Shown: positions 22,958 to 34,199 of the stretch, piece after piece
How the letters are laid out: every line of letters starts with the position of its first letter
Numbering within the stretch: the first letter of the stretch is position 1
Assembly: GCA_004335835.1 (NCBI GenBank)
Contig: RWJK01000514.1
Coordinates: forward strand, 62,001 to 126,000
Length of the DNA stretch: 64,000 nt
Origin: Scenedesmus sp. ARA3
Taxonomy: Eukaryota; Chlorophyta; Chlorophyceae; Sphaeropleales; Scenedesmaceae
Direction: 5' to 3'
The notes under the pieces: model-generated
What the model was told of the DNA's origin: nothing
The model's database searches: none
What the model saw: the letters and a program-made list of their open reading frames with translations, nothing else
Position numbers and translations under genes: made by a program

Positions 22958-25497
22958 ATGAGCAAACGGGCAGCCGAGGACGTGCCCGCGACTGATCTGC
23001 CCAAGAAAGCAAAGATGGCCACGGATAATGGGCAGGCACATGTCGACCTGGACGAGAACCTTCACTCCCGCCAGCTCGCCGTGTACGGCAGGGAGGCCAT
23101 GCGGCGAATGGCTGGCGCAAACATCCTTGTTGTAGGAGCAAACGGCGTTGGCGTGGAAGTCGGTGAGTGGCTGGGGCCCTGCCTGTGCTCGCAAGCCCGT
23201 CAGCTGCCTGCAGCAAAGCACAGCCCCTCGGCTGATTGCTCACGCTCTGATCCGATTCATTTGCAGCCAAAAACGTGATCTTGGCTGGCGTGCGCGCTCT
23301 GACGATCCATGATCACAAGAACGTGGAGACGAGGGACCTGTCTGCACAGTTCTACCTCACGGAGGAAGACATGGGCCAGAACAGGGCAGAGGCATGCAAA
23401 GACAAGCTGCAGGAGCTAAACAACGCAGTTGCAGTGTCTGCCTCCAGCGCAGAGCTGTCTGCAGAGTACCTGGGCCAGTTCCAGGTGCGTGCCGCTGCTG
23501 GCGCCCTGCTACTGCTGCAACAGAAGCAACCACCCGCGCGACTTGGCAGCGTTAGGCAGTTGCATGCATGCTCATCCAGCACAGCAAGCTCTTTAGCAGC
23601 ATCAATGAGTGCTTTGTGCAACTGGCAGGCTTGTTGCACAGCCACTGCATGCCATGCTGGTAGCCTGACAAGCAGCTGTACAGCAGAGTACTGCCTGCCA
23701 GCAGTGCTCAGCATCCATGCAGCAGCCTATCCTGCAAGCATGTAAGCACTGCCTGCATCTGGTACTGGCTGCACACCCTTTCCTGCAAGCAGGTGGTGGT
23801 TGTAACAGATGCATCCCTGGAGGAGTCGAAGCGCATCGATGAGATCTGCCACGCGCACCAGCCGCCGATTGCATTCATCCGCTCGGAGACACGCGGCGTG
23901 TTTGCAAGCGTGTTCTGCGACTTCGGGCCCTCATTCACAGTCTACGACGTGGATGGTGAGCAGCGTGTTGAGTATTTGTCTAGGCAGCAGCAGCAATGGC
24001 AGCAGCAGCAGGTGCGCACAGCAGCAGGTCGTCAGGCCTGCCTGCACAACACGCAGCTGCAGCAGTTGTGTTGTGTTGCCTTGTTGGAAGCGCTGAGCAG
24101 CTCAGCTGGCTGCTGCCTCCGCCTCCTGCCCACAGCTTGCACGCTTGGCACAGCAGCATAGAGCCATCACCCCTGCTCGCCTTGCGCCTCATCACTGCTG
24201 CTGCTGCTGCTGCTGCCGCCAGGCGAGGACCCCCACAGCGGCATCGTGGCGTCCGTGAGCAGCGGCAACCCTGCGCTGGTCACCTGCGTGGATGATGAGC
24301 GCCTGGAGTTCCAGGTGGGGGCAGCTGGCTGATGTATATGTGGCAGGCACACGCGTTGAAGCGGGGAGCAGGCCTGCACTGGCGTGCGTTGTGTGTGGTG
24401 TGTTTCGAGCTCAGGGGCAGCAGCAGCAGCAGCAGCGTCAGAGCAGCACAACACGCAGATGAACTTGATGTGCATGGCGGCAGTTGGGCAGCTTGTGGCA
24501 GCTTGGGCAGCAGCAGCAGCAGCTGCTGCTGCTGCTGCTGCAGCTGTGGGGGGTGGCAGGTAAGCACAGCTGCATGAGGAGAGTAGCAGCAGCTTGGGGC
24601 GGTGCATTGGCTGGTGCATTCAACAGCAGGCAGCATTGTGGATCCCAGCAGTTGTTGTATTGCAGCAGCTGGCACGCTGGCATCCACAAGCCACTGCAGC
24701 ACACACAGCAGCTGATCCAACCCCGATTTCAGGCGCATCACTCTGTCAAGTCATGCAGAGGACACCTGCCACCAAGCAGCGCACCAATTGCATCATGCAA
24801 CGCAGTTGTTGATGGTGTGCTCTGGGCGAGTGCGCCGTGCTTGGCTGCGGCACCTGCTTGTGCTGTCTCGCCACGTCTTCTTGCTGTGCTGCTGTGCTGC
24901 TGTGCTTGCTTGCGTGTGTCTGCTTGCAGGACGGGCAGCTGGTCACCTTTAGTGAGGTGGTGGGCATGACCGAGCTCAACAACCACAAGCCGGTCAAGGT
25001 CAAGAACTGCAAGGTGCGGCAGTTTGACTGCAGCTGCTGCTGCTTGGGAGCGCTGGTTTGCATCACTCGCATTGTGTTGCGGACAGCAAAGCACTCTCGT
25101 TCACTGCCCGGCTGCTGCAAATGCACTTTGACATCGTGCTTCAGGCATTCTGTATACCCTCATGCTATACACCAGCTGCACTGTGCCGCTTGTGTCACCG
25201 CCCGCTTCCCTGTTGTGGTTCAATCAATGTCGTGACAACCCTTGTTGACCATGTGCTGCTGCTGCTGCTGCTGCTGCTGCTGCGTCTGCCTCACAGGCTC
25301 ACTCCTTTGAGCTGGAGCTGGACACCACCGGCTTCAGCGAGTACGTGCGGGGAGGCATCGTCACGCAGCACAAGGAGCACAAGGTGCGGCTGGGGCACCC
25401 GGTGTTGTTTTGACGAGTAGCAGCAGCAGCAGCAACATCAAACATGCAGCACACGGAGCAAGTTGTGGGCCTTGTCATTGCAGGTCAGCAGCAGCGG

Positions 25498-25530
<33 letters not shown>

Positions 25531-28500
25531 GATTACAGAGCACAAGGATCCCATGGTGTGGCTGGGTTGGTGTGGAGCAGCAGCAGCAACAGCAGCAGCA
25601 ATGCCATGGCAGGGCTAGACTCTGAGAACGTGCCCATGCACTGCTTGCACTGCCGGAATCGCAAAACTTCACCTTCTGCCAGTCTTCTTGGTGCTGTCAC
25701 CTTTTCATGGCAAACTGGCTTTGGATCACAAAATCAACCCTGTGCCTACCAGCTGCTAACCATCCTGTTACTGCCCCCGCTCACCGCCTGCCCCTGTCAG
25801 GTGCTGTCCTTCAAGACGCTGGCGCAGGCGCTGGAGTCTCCCGGGGAGTTCCTCATGAGCGACTTCTCCAAGTTTGAGCGCCCGCCGCTGCTGCACCTGG
25901 CCTTCCAGGCGCTGGACGCATACCAGGTGGTGAGAAGGGCGGGGTGAGGGCGGGCAAAAGCATTATGCATTGCTGTGAGGGAGAGGCCCCCAAGGCCATG
26001 CATGGGTTGACGGGGCTGCTGCACCTTCCAGGCGCTGGACGCATACCAGGTGCGTGAGAGAGGACGGCTGAGGGCGGGCAAAAGCATTATGCATTGCTGT
26101 GAGGGAGAGGTCGTCATGTCCATGCATGGGTTGACGGGGCTGCTGCACCTGGCCTTTCACGCGCTGGACGCCTACCAGGTGCGCGGCTTGGGGGGAGGGG
26201 GCGCAATGTGGCCTCGCAGGGGACCAACGGCACTTTGCGCAGCCTGCCGCAACCGGCATGGTTGCGCTGCGGCCAAGTTCGGCCGCTGGACATGTGTTAG
26301 ATGCTGCTGGCTGGCCTGCGTGCCCTGCAGGCTGAGGCGGGCCGCCTGCCGCATCCCGGCGTTCCTGGTACTGCTGCCAATTTGCCGAGTCTAGCATTCC
26401 TCATCGTCCTTTCAACTCTGTATCCTGTCATAATGCGTGCCCTGCAGGGCGAGGCCGGCAGCCTGCCGCGGCCCGGCGTGGCTGGCGGTGCCGCCACATC
26501 TAGCATGCCTTAACGTCTTTTTGACTTTGCATCCTGTCTTTAATGCGTGCCCTGCAGGCTGAGGCGGGCAGCCTGCCGCGGCCCGGCGTGGCTGGCGATG
26601 CCGCCAAGCTGACGGAGCTGGTGGCTGCGCTGGCTGCCAAGCAGACCGACAAGGTGGAGGTGGATGAGGACCTGCTGCGCAAGTTCGCGTCGGGTGCGTT
26701 GATGGACGTGTTTGTTTCGTGCACTGATGCTTCTTAAAACTAGCTAGCTTGCATGTGGACGAACAGGCTGCATCAGCTGCTGCTGCTGCTGCTGCCCATC
26801 GCATACCGGCTATGCATCGCTGGGCCTGACAGCTGCAGCTAGCTGACTGCATGACACCCACTCTGCACCACATGTCGTATGTGTCATTACTGTTATTTGT
26901 TATTTTCCTGCAGGGTCCAGCGGCGAGCTGAACCCCATGGCTGCCATGTTTGGCGGCTTTGTGGGCCAGGAGGTGGTCAAGGCGCTCAGCGGCAAGTTCA
27001 GCCCGCTGCACCAGTGGTTCTACTTTGACAGCGCGGAGTCAATGCCCGATGAGGTGCTGCCCGCAGCAGAATACGAGCCCACAGGCAGCAGGTGCGGGCA
27101 AGGGGGAGAGGTGTTTGCAGGTCTGGGGTGAGCTGGTGGTTGCTTCGTCGGGTCTGAGCACAGGAGTACTATCCGAGTGTGTCCTGCCCACAGCAGGTGT
27201 TGCGGTGGGCGAGAGGCTGTGGCCATGCGGAGCAGCTTTCAGGACTGCCACCTGCGCAGCTGTGTTGCACCACTTCACACAGCATGGCATGCTTTGCGAT
27301 GCTGCTTACTGCTTTCAAAGCGTTGCTGCAAGCCTCTTGACTGAGTCTTTGCGCCTGTCTTCACCTGCAGGTACGACCCGCAGGTCGCGGTGTTTGGCCG
27401 CAGCGTGCAGCAGCGGCTGGCGGGGCTCAAGCTGTTCCTGGTGGGCGCGGGCGCGCTGGGCTGCGAGTTCCTGAAGAACTTCGCGATGATGGGCATCGCC
27501 TGCGGCGGCGAGCAGGGGCTGGTGACGGTGACTGATGACGATGTGATCGAGAAGAGCAACCTCAGCCGGCAGTTCCTGTTCAGGAACTGGCACATCGGCA
27601 GGTGAGAGGGGCGAGAGGAGTGAGCATGCTAGGGGATGCAGTTGGTCATATTTGCGGTGGTTACGGGTTGCGCTGAATAGATAGTTATCCTTGCTACACA
27701 GAGCACGCTCCACACAGCAATGATGGTCCCTCTGCATACACGTGCTGCACATCCATGTCCGCCACAATCCACAGCTCCTCGCCTCCCTCCAGGCGCTGCT
27801 GATATCATCCTGCCACACCCTCTGTTGCTTCCTGCTGCCTGCAACACGTGTACCACACATCACATCACCCAAGCCGACTGTCGCTCGTAATTACTACTGT
27901 CCCGCAGCTTCTGCTCCTGCTGACACACTTGATTGCCCGACCCCTGGTGCCTGCCACTTACTGTCACGCTCGCAGCTCCAAGTCGACTGTCGCAGCCGAC
28001 GCCGCGCTGAAGCTCAACCTGCTGCTAACGCATCCTGCTGCACCCTCTGCTGCTGCCTGCTGCCTGCCACACGTGGTGCTTGCAGCTCCAAGTCGACTGT
28101 CGCAGCTGATGCCGCGCTGAAGCTCAACCCTCGGCTGGCCATCAACCCGCTGCAGAACCGCGTGTCGCCCGAGACAGAGGACGTGTTCAATGACGGCTTC
28201 TGGGAGGGGCTGGACCTGGTGGTGAACGCGCTGGACAATGTGAACGCGCGGCTGTACGTCGACAGCAGGTAAGGCAACCGCATTTGGTTGTCCTTGGTGA
28301 TATCAAGGTGGAGTGTGCGATGGGCTGGACCTGGTGGTGAACGCGCTGGACAACGTGAACGCGCGGCTGTACGTGGACAGCAGGTGGGATTATAAACAAA
28401 TCTGGTGCGGTTGGCGCTGGCATGGGCGTGTGGTCCGGATGTTTTTCTGGTTTGTATTGTAATTGAACTTGTTGTGCATGTTAGGAGATTGGACAATCTG

Positions 28501-31500
28501 TCCTGGTGTTCAGTTCACTGTTCTCTCATGCTGTGCTGATGCGGCCGTGCTCTGCTGCGCCGCGCTGTGCATGCTGGCTGATCCGTTGAAATATTTGTCG
28601 CTACTGTGTGGCTGCTTCATTGCCAGGTGCGTGTACTACTGCAAGCCGCTGCTGGAGAGCGGCACGCTGGGGCCCAAGTGCAACACGCAGGCAGTCATCC
28701 CGCGCACCACAGAGAACTACGGCGCCAGCAGGGACCCCCCTGAGAAGTCGGTGCGTGCCTCCTGCTGCTGCTGCTGCTGCTGCGGCGGCGGCGGCTGGGT
28801 GTTTGCTGATGTGGCCCAGCACGTAGCTTGATGCTAAGTGCCTCATGTGCAGGTTGCATGGAATGCACAGGCAGTGATTGTGTGCGTGCGGTGTACGTGT
28901 GTCACTTGCAGCTGCCAAGCGTAGTACCGCCGATGCAGCAATGCTTCTCAATGTCTGGTGCTGGTGCCGGTAGCGTCAAGGTGTCTGGTGCTCCCACATT
29001 CAAGCTATTGCGCTGCAGGCTCTGCTGACATTTCCACCGTATTCACATGTGCTGCCGCAGGCGCCCATGTGCACGGTGCACAGCTTCCCTCACAACATCG
29101 ACCACTGCCTCACCTGGGCGCGCAGCGAGTTTGAGGGCCTGCTGGAGAAGGGGCCCAGCGAGGCCAACGCTTACCTGGCAGACCCTGCCAAGTACACCGG
29201 TGCGTGGGTAGGGTGTAAGGGTTTTAGGGTTGTAGGGTTCATTGTGGGGTTCAGTGTTGGGGTCAGGGTCTGAAGGCCTGCTAAAGAAAGGGCCCAGCGC
29301 ATACCTGGCAGACCCCAAATACACCGGTATGTCCTTTCGGGTTTTGGGGTTGTGAGGCAGGGTGAAGGTTCGACCCTGCCAAGTACTGGTTGTAGTGAGG
29401 ATGTTGGGGGCTGCGAGGGGTGCATGGTGCAATGTCGAGCTCAGCTCACCAAACAGGCCTGGGGCGTGCATTGTCGTCCGTGTGAGCAGTGTTTCTTGTC
29501 CCAATCTCTTCGTGGCGTTGTTACACCACACATGGCCTCATATACTGTATGCTCTGCGTGCCGTGCTTTCCCGTGCTGTGTGAAATGTCTTGCAGAGGCT
29601 GTGAAGAGCAGCGCTGACGCTGCTGCGCGTGAGCAGCTGGCCAAGGTGGTGGAGGTGCTGGTGGCTGACAAGGTGGCCAGCTTCGAGGACTGCATCGCCT
29701 GGGCACGCCTCAAGTTCCAGGTGGGGCGAGCTTGATATGTAACGTCACGTTATACTCTGGTGTATGTGCAGGCAGCTGCTGCTATTGCAACATGTAGGGG
29801 TAGCGACATGTAACGGCAATGAGAGTCCTTGCAGCTACTTGCTGCAAAGAATAGGACAGTAAAGGATAAACTGCCTGGTGTGTGGGCGTGTGTTCTTTGA
29901 TGTCATATATCTGACGTAAATGCGCTCCTGCTGCCGCCTCCTTGCAGGACTACTTCCACGACCGCATCGCGCAGCTGACCTTCACCTTCCCCGAGGACGC
30001 CATCACCAGCACGGGCGCACCCTTCTGGTCGGCACCCAAGCGCTTCCCGCGGCCAGTCAAGTTTGACGCAGCAGACCCCGCACACGCAAGCTACGTGCAG
30101 GTAGGACGCGCGGCCAGGGGCCCGGTGGTAGCCACACTCGTGCTGGCAGCAGTCACATGCTAGCCTTTGAGCAAGCAGGCATGTGCGGCTGTATGTTTTG
30201 TGTGTCCTGCGCCATGGTGTGGAGGCTCGTTTGTAAATGCCTGCAGTGCTGTGTATGCACATGTGCGTGTCTATACCACATGTGCTTGCCGCAGAGCTGC
30301 ATGCAACGCCTACCCCGGCTCTTTACGGTTGGTGACTAGTGCTGTCTCCAAACTATCCGCTGTGTTATTTACATGACTGTTACATGACTGTTACAATTCC
30401 ATCACTTGCTGCAGGCCGGGGCCATCCTGAAGGCAGAGGTGTACGGCATCCCGCGGCCGGAGTGGGCGGCAGACGCGGCGGCGGTGGCAGCAGCAGCAGG
30501 CAAGGTGGTTGTGCCGGAGTTTGTGCCCAAGAAGGGCGTGAAGATTGAGACAGACCCCAAGGTGGGGCGGCGCTTGCTGCTGCTGCTGCTGCTGCTCTCT
30601 GTGCTGGGCATGCACTCAAGCACAGGTTGCTGTCCATGCTTATGTGCTGCATGCTGCTGCTGCATATATGCTACATTAGCTTGCGCCAGCAACCTGAAGG
30701 GTTTAAACCTTATGTCTTGTTCGTTCATGCGGCGGCATTCTCACCTGTTGCGTGTGCTGCGCGCAGGCCGACAACCCCAACCCCTCTGCTGCGTTTGCGG
30801 ACGACGAGTCCATCATCGACCGCATGGTGGGCCAGCTCAGCCAGGCCACGCAGGGGCTGCCCGCAGACTTCAAGCTGCAGCCTGTGCAGTTTGAGAAGGT
30901 GGGTTTAGAGCTGCGCTTGCTTGGTGTCTGCTGCGTGGTTGATGAGCTGAAACAAGCCATAGGCTGCTCGATCTTCCCATGCATCACAGGCGGACTCTGC
31001 TGCTGTCACCATGCAATACTGCAAGACGTCGACACCAACCACCTCATGGAGCTGCTTGCTGCATGCTTGCATGCTGCTGCTGCGGCTGCTGCATCAACCT
31101 AATGCTGTCGCCATGCACCACAGGCTGACTTTGCTGCTGTCACTATGCATTACCGCAGGACAATGACAATTACTACCACATGGAGCTGATTGCTGCATGC
31201 TTGCGTGCTGCCCCTGCACCACTGAGCTGCTGCTGTCACTGCACCTCATGCACTGCAGGACGACGACACCAACTACCACATGGAGCTGATTGCGGGCCTG
31301 GCCAACATGCGTGCGCGCAACTACTCCATCCCCGAGGTGGACAAGCTCAAGGCCAAGCTCATCGCGGGGCGCATCATCCCTGCCATTGCCACAGCCACCG
31401 CGCTGGCCACGGGCATGGTGTGCCTGGAGCTGTACAAGGTGGGGCAGGCGTTGGCTTGGCGGGTTGACTCTTGCAGTGGTATGGTGCTTGGCTTTATGTG

Positions 31501-32683
31501 TGCAAGCATTGACAGCAGTGGCGCCTGCAATCCATATCAAAACTTTTTCTTTACTTTCATTTTGTCTGTGCTGCTGCTGCTGCTGCTGCCAGGTGGTGCA
31601 GTCCAAGCCCATTGAGGCGTACCGCAACACGTTTGCCAACCTGGCGCTGCCGCTGTTTGCCATGGCTGAGCCCATCCCTGCCAAGGCCTTCGAGCACAAG
31701 GAGCTCAAGTGGAGCATCTGGGACCGCTGGATCATCGAGGGGGACAAGACAGTGCAGGTGTGTGACCGGGGGTCGGTGATGGTGTGTTGAGCTGCTGCTG
31801 CTGCTGCTGCTGGCTATCATGCGGGGTGTGTTTGCTGCGTGAAGCTTGGAGCTGCTGTGCATGCATGCGCACGGGGAAGGTGTGTGGTGTCCTGCACAGC
31901 GGATTACATAACCATGCAGCTCACTTGATGGCGAATCATGCTGCCAACACTACTCGCTGACCCTGCCGCTGCTCTGCCACTCAACTTCTGCTGCTGCCTC
32001 TGCTGCCCGCAGGAGGTGCTGGACTGGTTTGAGGAGCGGGCGCTGCGGGCTTACAGCATCAGCGCGGGCCAGTCGCTGCTGTACAACGACATCTTCCCCA
32101 AGCACAAGGAGCGCCTGGGCAAGAAGATGAGCGAGCTGGTGGTGAGTGTGAGCTGCATGCAGCAGTGGCAGGGGCTGGGCAGCAGCACAGCAGATGCACG
32201 GGCAGCTGCCCTGGCTGCTGACTGACTGTCGATCTTATGTCAGATCCTCTGTCAGGCGGCGGCAGGCTGTTTGTTTGGCATGTATGAGGGTGCCGATTGA
32301 GTGGGATCATCATATAGGGTGGCTGGAGCCTGCAGCCGTGCAGGTTGCGCCGTGTTTGCTGGCTAGTGAGGGACAGCATAAGCGCTGGGCCAAGGTCTGA
32401 ACTGTTAACGCCTGACCTCTGCTGCGCGTGTGCTATTTCTACCGTAGGTGACTGTGGCGAAGCAGGTGCTGCCGCCTGAGCGGCGCCACTTGGACGTGGT
32501 GGTGCTGCCAAGTCCTCACCGCTGCCTGCTGTTGATGTGTGTGTGCTGCTGCTGCCGCGTCAGGTGACTGTGGCGAAGCAGGTGCTGCCGGCTGAGCGGC
32601 GCCACTTTGACGTGGTGGTGGCCTGCGAGGATGAGGAGGGCGAGGACCTGGACGTGCCGCTGGTCAGCATACGCTACAAGTAG
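22958..32683 (+). CDS. UBA1: Ubiquitin-activating enzyme E1 (UBA1)
   Basis: ATP-dependent activation of ubiquitin and transfer to E2s. Twenty-one phase-consistent exons: 22958-23162, 23267-23484, 23793-23955, 24223-24314, 24930-25013, 25297-25383, 25801-25926, 26558-26693, 26914-27091, 27371-27601, 28086-28268, 28627-28750, 29061-29199, 29596-29720, 29948-30100, 30415-30561, 30767-30898, 31259-31438, 31593-31757, 32013-32141, 32564-32683. They give 1038 residues, normal for UBA1. The inactive adenylation half has [17 protein letters not shown] and [11 protein letters not shown]; the active half has [20 protein letters not shown] and [18 protein letters not shown]. The catalytic cysteine is Cys613 in [17 protein letters not shown]. 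The ubiquitin-fold C-terminus ends VPLVSIRYK. The N-terminal Lys-rich KRAAEDV and PKKAKM segments may act in nuclear import. Six introns contain tandem copies of exon edges; copies were left out because only the chosen junctions keep the conserved sequence. Confidence 0.97.
25888..26183 (+). repeat. Three tandem copies of the exon 7 3' edge and its donor
   Basis: CTGCTGCACCTGGCC through GACGCATACCAG|GT of exon 7 (from 25888) is repeated inside intron 7 from about 26016 and about 26140, periods 128 and 124 bp. The intron sequence after the donor is copied as well (for example GGGCGGGCAAAAGCATTATG occurs twice). Each copy keeps a GT after CAG. Confidence 0.93.
26331..26617 (+). repeat. Three tandem copies of the exon 8 acceptor and 5' edge
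   Basis: GCGTGCCCTGCAG followed by the first codons of exon 8 (GAGGC.GGC..CCTGCCGC) occurs with exon-like starts at 26331, 26448 and the real 26558, periods 117 and 110 bp. Copies 1 and 2 run into intron-like sequence (TCTAGCAT...) instead of the rest of the exon. Confidence 0.93.
27868..28135 (+). repeat. Two clear and one decayed copy of the exon 11 acceptor and 5' edge
   Basis: GCAG|CTCCAAGTCGACTGTCGCAG starts at 27976 and at the real exon 28086 (period 110 bp). The next bases, GCCGCGCTGAAGCTCAACC, are also copied. A weaker copy near 27868 keeps only CCAAGCCGACTGTCGC, preceded by the same kind of CCTGCCACACCCTCTG intron text. Confidence 0.9.
28207..28383 (+). repeat. Duplicate of the exon 11 3' edge and donor
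   Basis: Sixty-two bases of exon 11 (28207-28268, coding [20 protein letters not shown]) reappear at 28322-28383 with two visible substitutions, again followed by GT. Period 115 bp. Exon 11 thus has copies on both sides. Confidence 0.95.
29151..29327 (+). repeat. Duplicate of the exon 13 3' edge and donor
   Basis: GGGCCCAGCG...TACCTGGCAGACCC...TACACCG|GT of exon 13 recurs at 29290-29327 with a short internal deletion. A third scrap (GACCCTGCCAAGTACTGG) lies near 29372. The G-rich intron start GGGTTTTAGGGTTGTAGGG is partly repeated after the copy. Confidence 0.88.
31026..31300 (+). repeat. Three copies of the exon 18 acceptor and 5' edge
   Basis: GACGACACCAACTACCACATG with preceding CAG at the real exon (31259) is matched at 31159 (GACAATGACAATTACTACCA) and, more decayed, at about 31026 (GACGTCGACACCAACCACCT). 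Each is followed by ATGGAGCTG..TGC and preceded by TGCTGTCACTATGCA-like text. Spacing is about 133 and 100 bp. Confidence 0.88.
32448..32640 (+). repeat. Duplicate of the exon 21 acceptor and 5' edge
   Basis: AG|GTGACTGTGGCGAAGCAG through CGGCGCCACTT.GACGTGGTGG occurs at 32448 and at the real last exon 32564 (period 116 bp). The upstream copy has CCT for GCT and TTG for TTT and then diverges. Confidence 0.93.
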
Positions 32684-32745
32684 GCCGGCGGCGCGGCTGC
32701 TGCTGCTGCTGTGGCGGCGCTGGTCAGCATACGCTGCGTGTAGGC
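32661..32745 (+). repeat. Tandem copy of the E1 stop-codon region
   Basis: CTGGTCAGCATACGCTACAAGTAGG at the end of the gene is followed about 60 bp later by CTGGTCAGCATACGCTGCGTGTAGG, which includes the stop codon; the spacer is CTG-rich. This places the same duplication habit at the 3' end of the coding region. Confidence 0.88.
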
Positions 32746-34138
32746 TTTAACAGCAGGCGGGCCACTGCTGCTGCTGCTGCTGCGGACGGCCTGACACGAG
32801 CCTTCCCGAGCAAGGGCGGCTGGCACATAAGCAGCTGGCACGTGCTGAGCTTGGGAGCTCTCCTGGAGGGCTTGCAGCAGCATGATCAGCCCGGCATGAA
32901 GCGGCTGTTGGTGTGGTGGAGCATGCTGCGCACATGTCGTGCAGCGGCAGCAGCAGTAGGCTGATAGTGTGGTGTTGGCTGGTAGTAGAAGGAAGGCTTG
33001 CAGGGTGGCACGGTGGCCGGGTATGGAACCGGTGCAGGCGCCACTGGCAGTGCTGATGGCACCAGCACTGGCTGAGCTGCCTCGCTGCAGGGGTGGTCTT
33101 TCGATTTGGGCTGATGGCGCCGCTGCTTTGGCGCAGTGTAACATCAACAGATTCCCAACAGACAAGGCTTGTGGTACGTGGTCTGCAGAGGTTACGGGTG
33201 CAACCTGCATGCAGCCATTGGCAGGGTACTAGCAGGGCTAGCGCTGTGCACAGCGCGTTTGTGTCGGACACACCTCCTATTGCAGAGTTACACCTCTGTG
33301 ACTTCCAGCTAGACCCTATGCTGCGCTGGGATATCAGTACAACTCCTGCAAAGGCCTTGATCACAGTTTCAAACAACATCATGACGCCATGCTGTCAATT
33401 ACGGATGGCATTTCGTGCAAAGCGCCTGACGCAAGGTCATTCTGCATCACGCCTGCCAGCTGAGCTTCATTGAAGCAGAGCATGAAAGCCTGCACACATA
33501 TGATCTGTAAACCTTCACACAAGCGGCCATCATATGCATCACCATATCGATATGACAATTGAGCTTTGGCATTGCTGCCATCTGGCAGCCTGCATGTCAC
33601 CGCATGCCCAGGATGCAGCCCCGTCACCAGGCAGACCTGATGCGCTACGCTGACACAGGTGATGATGCGGCACAAAGGTGCCCTTCTGACACACAGCACA
33701 CTGTGCACTTCAATTCTTCCGACACATTTGATTGCGTGCGTCAGTGCATGCAGAGCTCCTGCAGCCTCCACCATTACTGTTCTTCAGCGTAAATTTGTCA
33801 GGAGTGCCAGTGACGCACATCACAGATGCTGGCAGCTGTGTGGCAAACCACTTCTGCTGTGAAATCAGCAGAGTGCCACAGGCCCGGGCCTTTTGCTGCC
33901 TGCCTGTCAGGCGTTCGGGCCTGCTGTGCGCAGAGAGCACCACTACTGTGACAATGTTCCATAAGCTGGTGTCACATATTTGCTTGAGAACGCTATGCAG
34001 GCCTCACTGCTGCTGGTTCCTCCGCGCACACAGAGCCATTGGCCGCTGCTTCTACCCTTGCTGCACAGGCCTCTCCATCAGTTCAAAAGATCAAAGTGCT
34101 GCAGCCGCAGCATGCCTGTTGCCTCCCGCCAGACGCAG

Positions 34139-34177
<39 letters not shown>

Positions 34178-34199
34178 GAGTCCTGCTAGCCGCCGCTGC
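32684..34199. other. Convergent region between the E1 gene and a coiled-coil gene; one weak exon-like frame
   Basis: No gene could be supported. A minus-strand frame at about 33088-32886, after a CCTGCAG acceptor, reads VLVPSALPVAPAPVPYPA and CKPSFYYQPTPHYQPT before a stop. It could be a Pro-rich last exon of an unseen gene. Minus frames near 33943-33380 have fairly normal composition but match nothing I know. Confidence 0.2.

Noticed and set aside
25410..25947. Extra E1 exon suggested by an open frame before exon 7
   Set aside because: The frame is made of CAG repeats; exon 6 to exon 7 joins in phase without it and keeps the conserved protein.
29215..29265. Telomere-like TTTTAGGG text
   Set aside because: Only one or two imperfect units inside an E1 intron, and partly a product of the local exon-edge duplication.
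23500..32500. CRISPR-like or satellite array suggested by regular repeats in the E1 gene
   Set aside because: The repeats are exon edges with splice sites, 2-4 copies each with different units at each place, and the host is eukaryotic.
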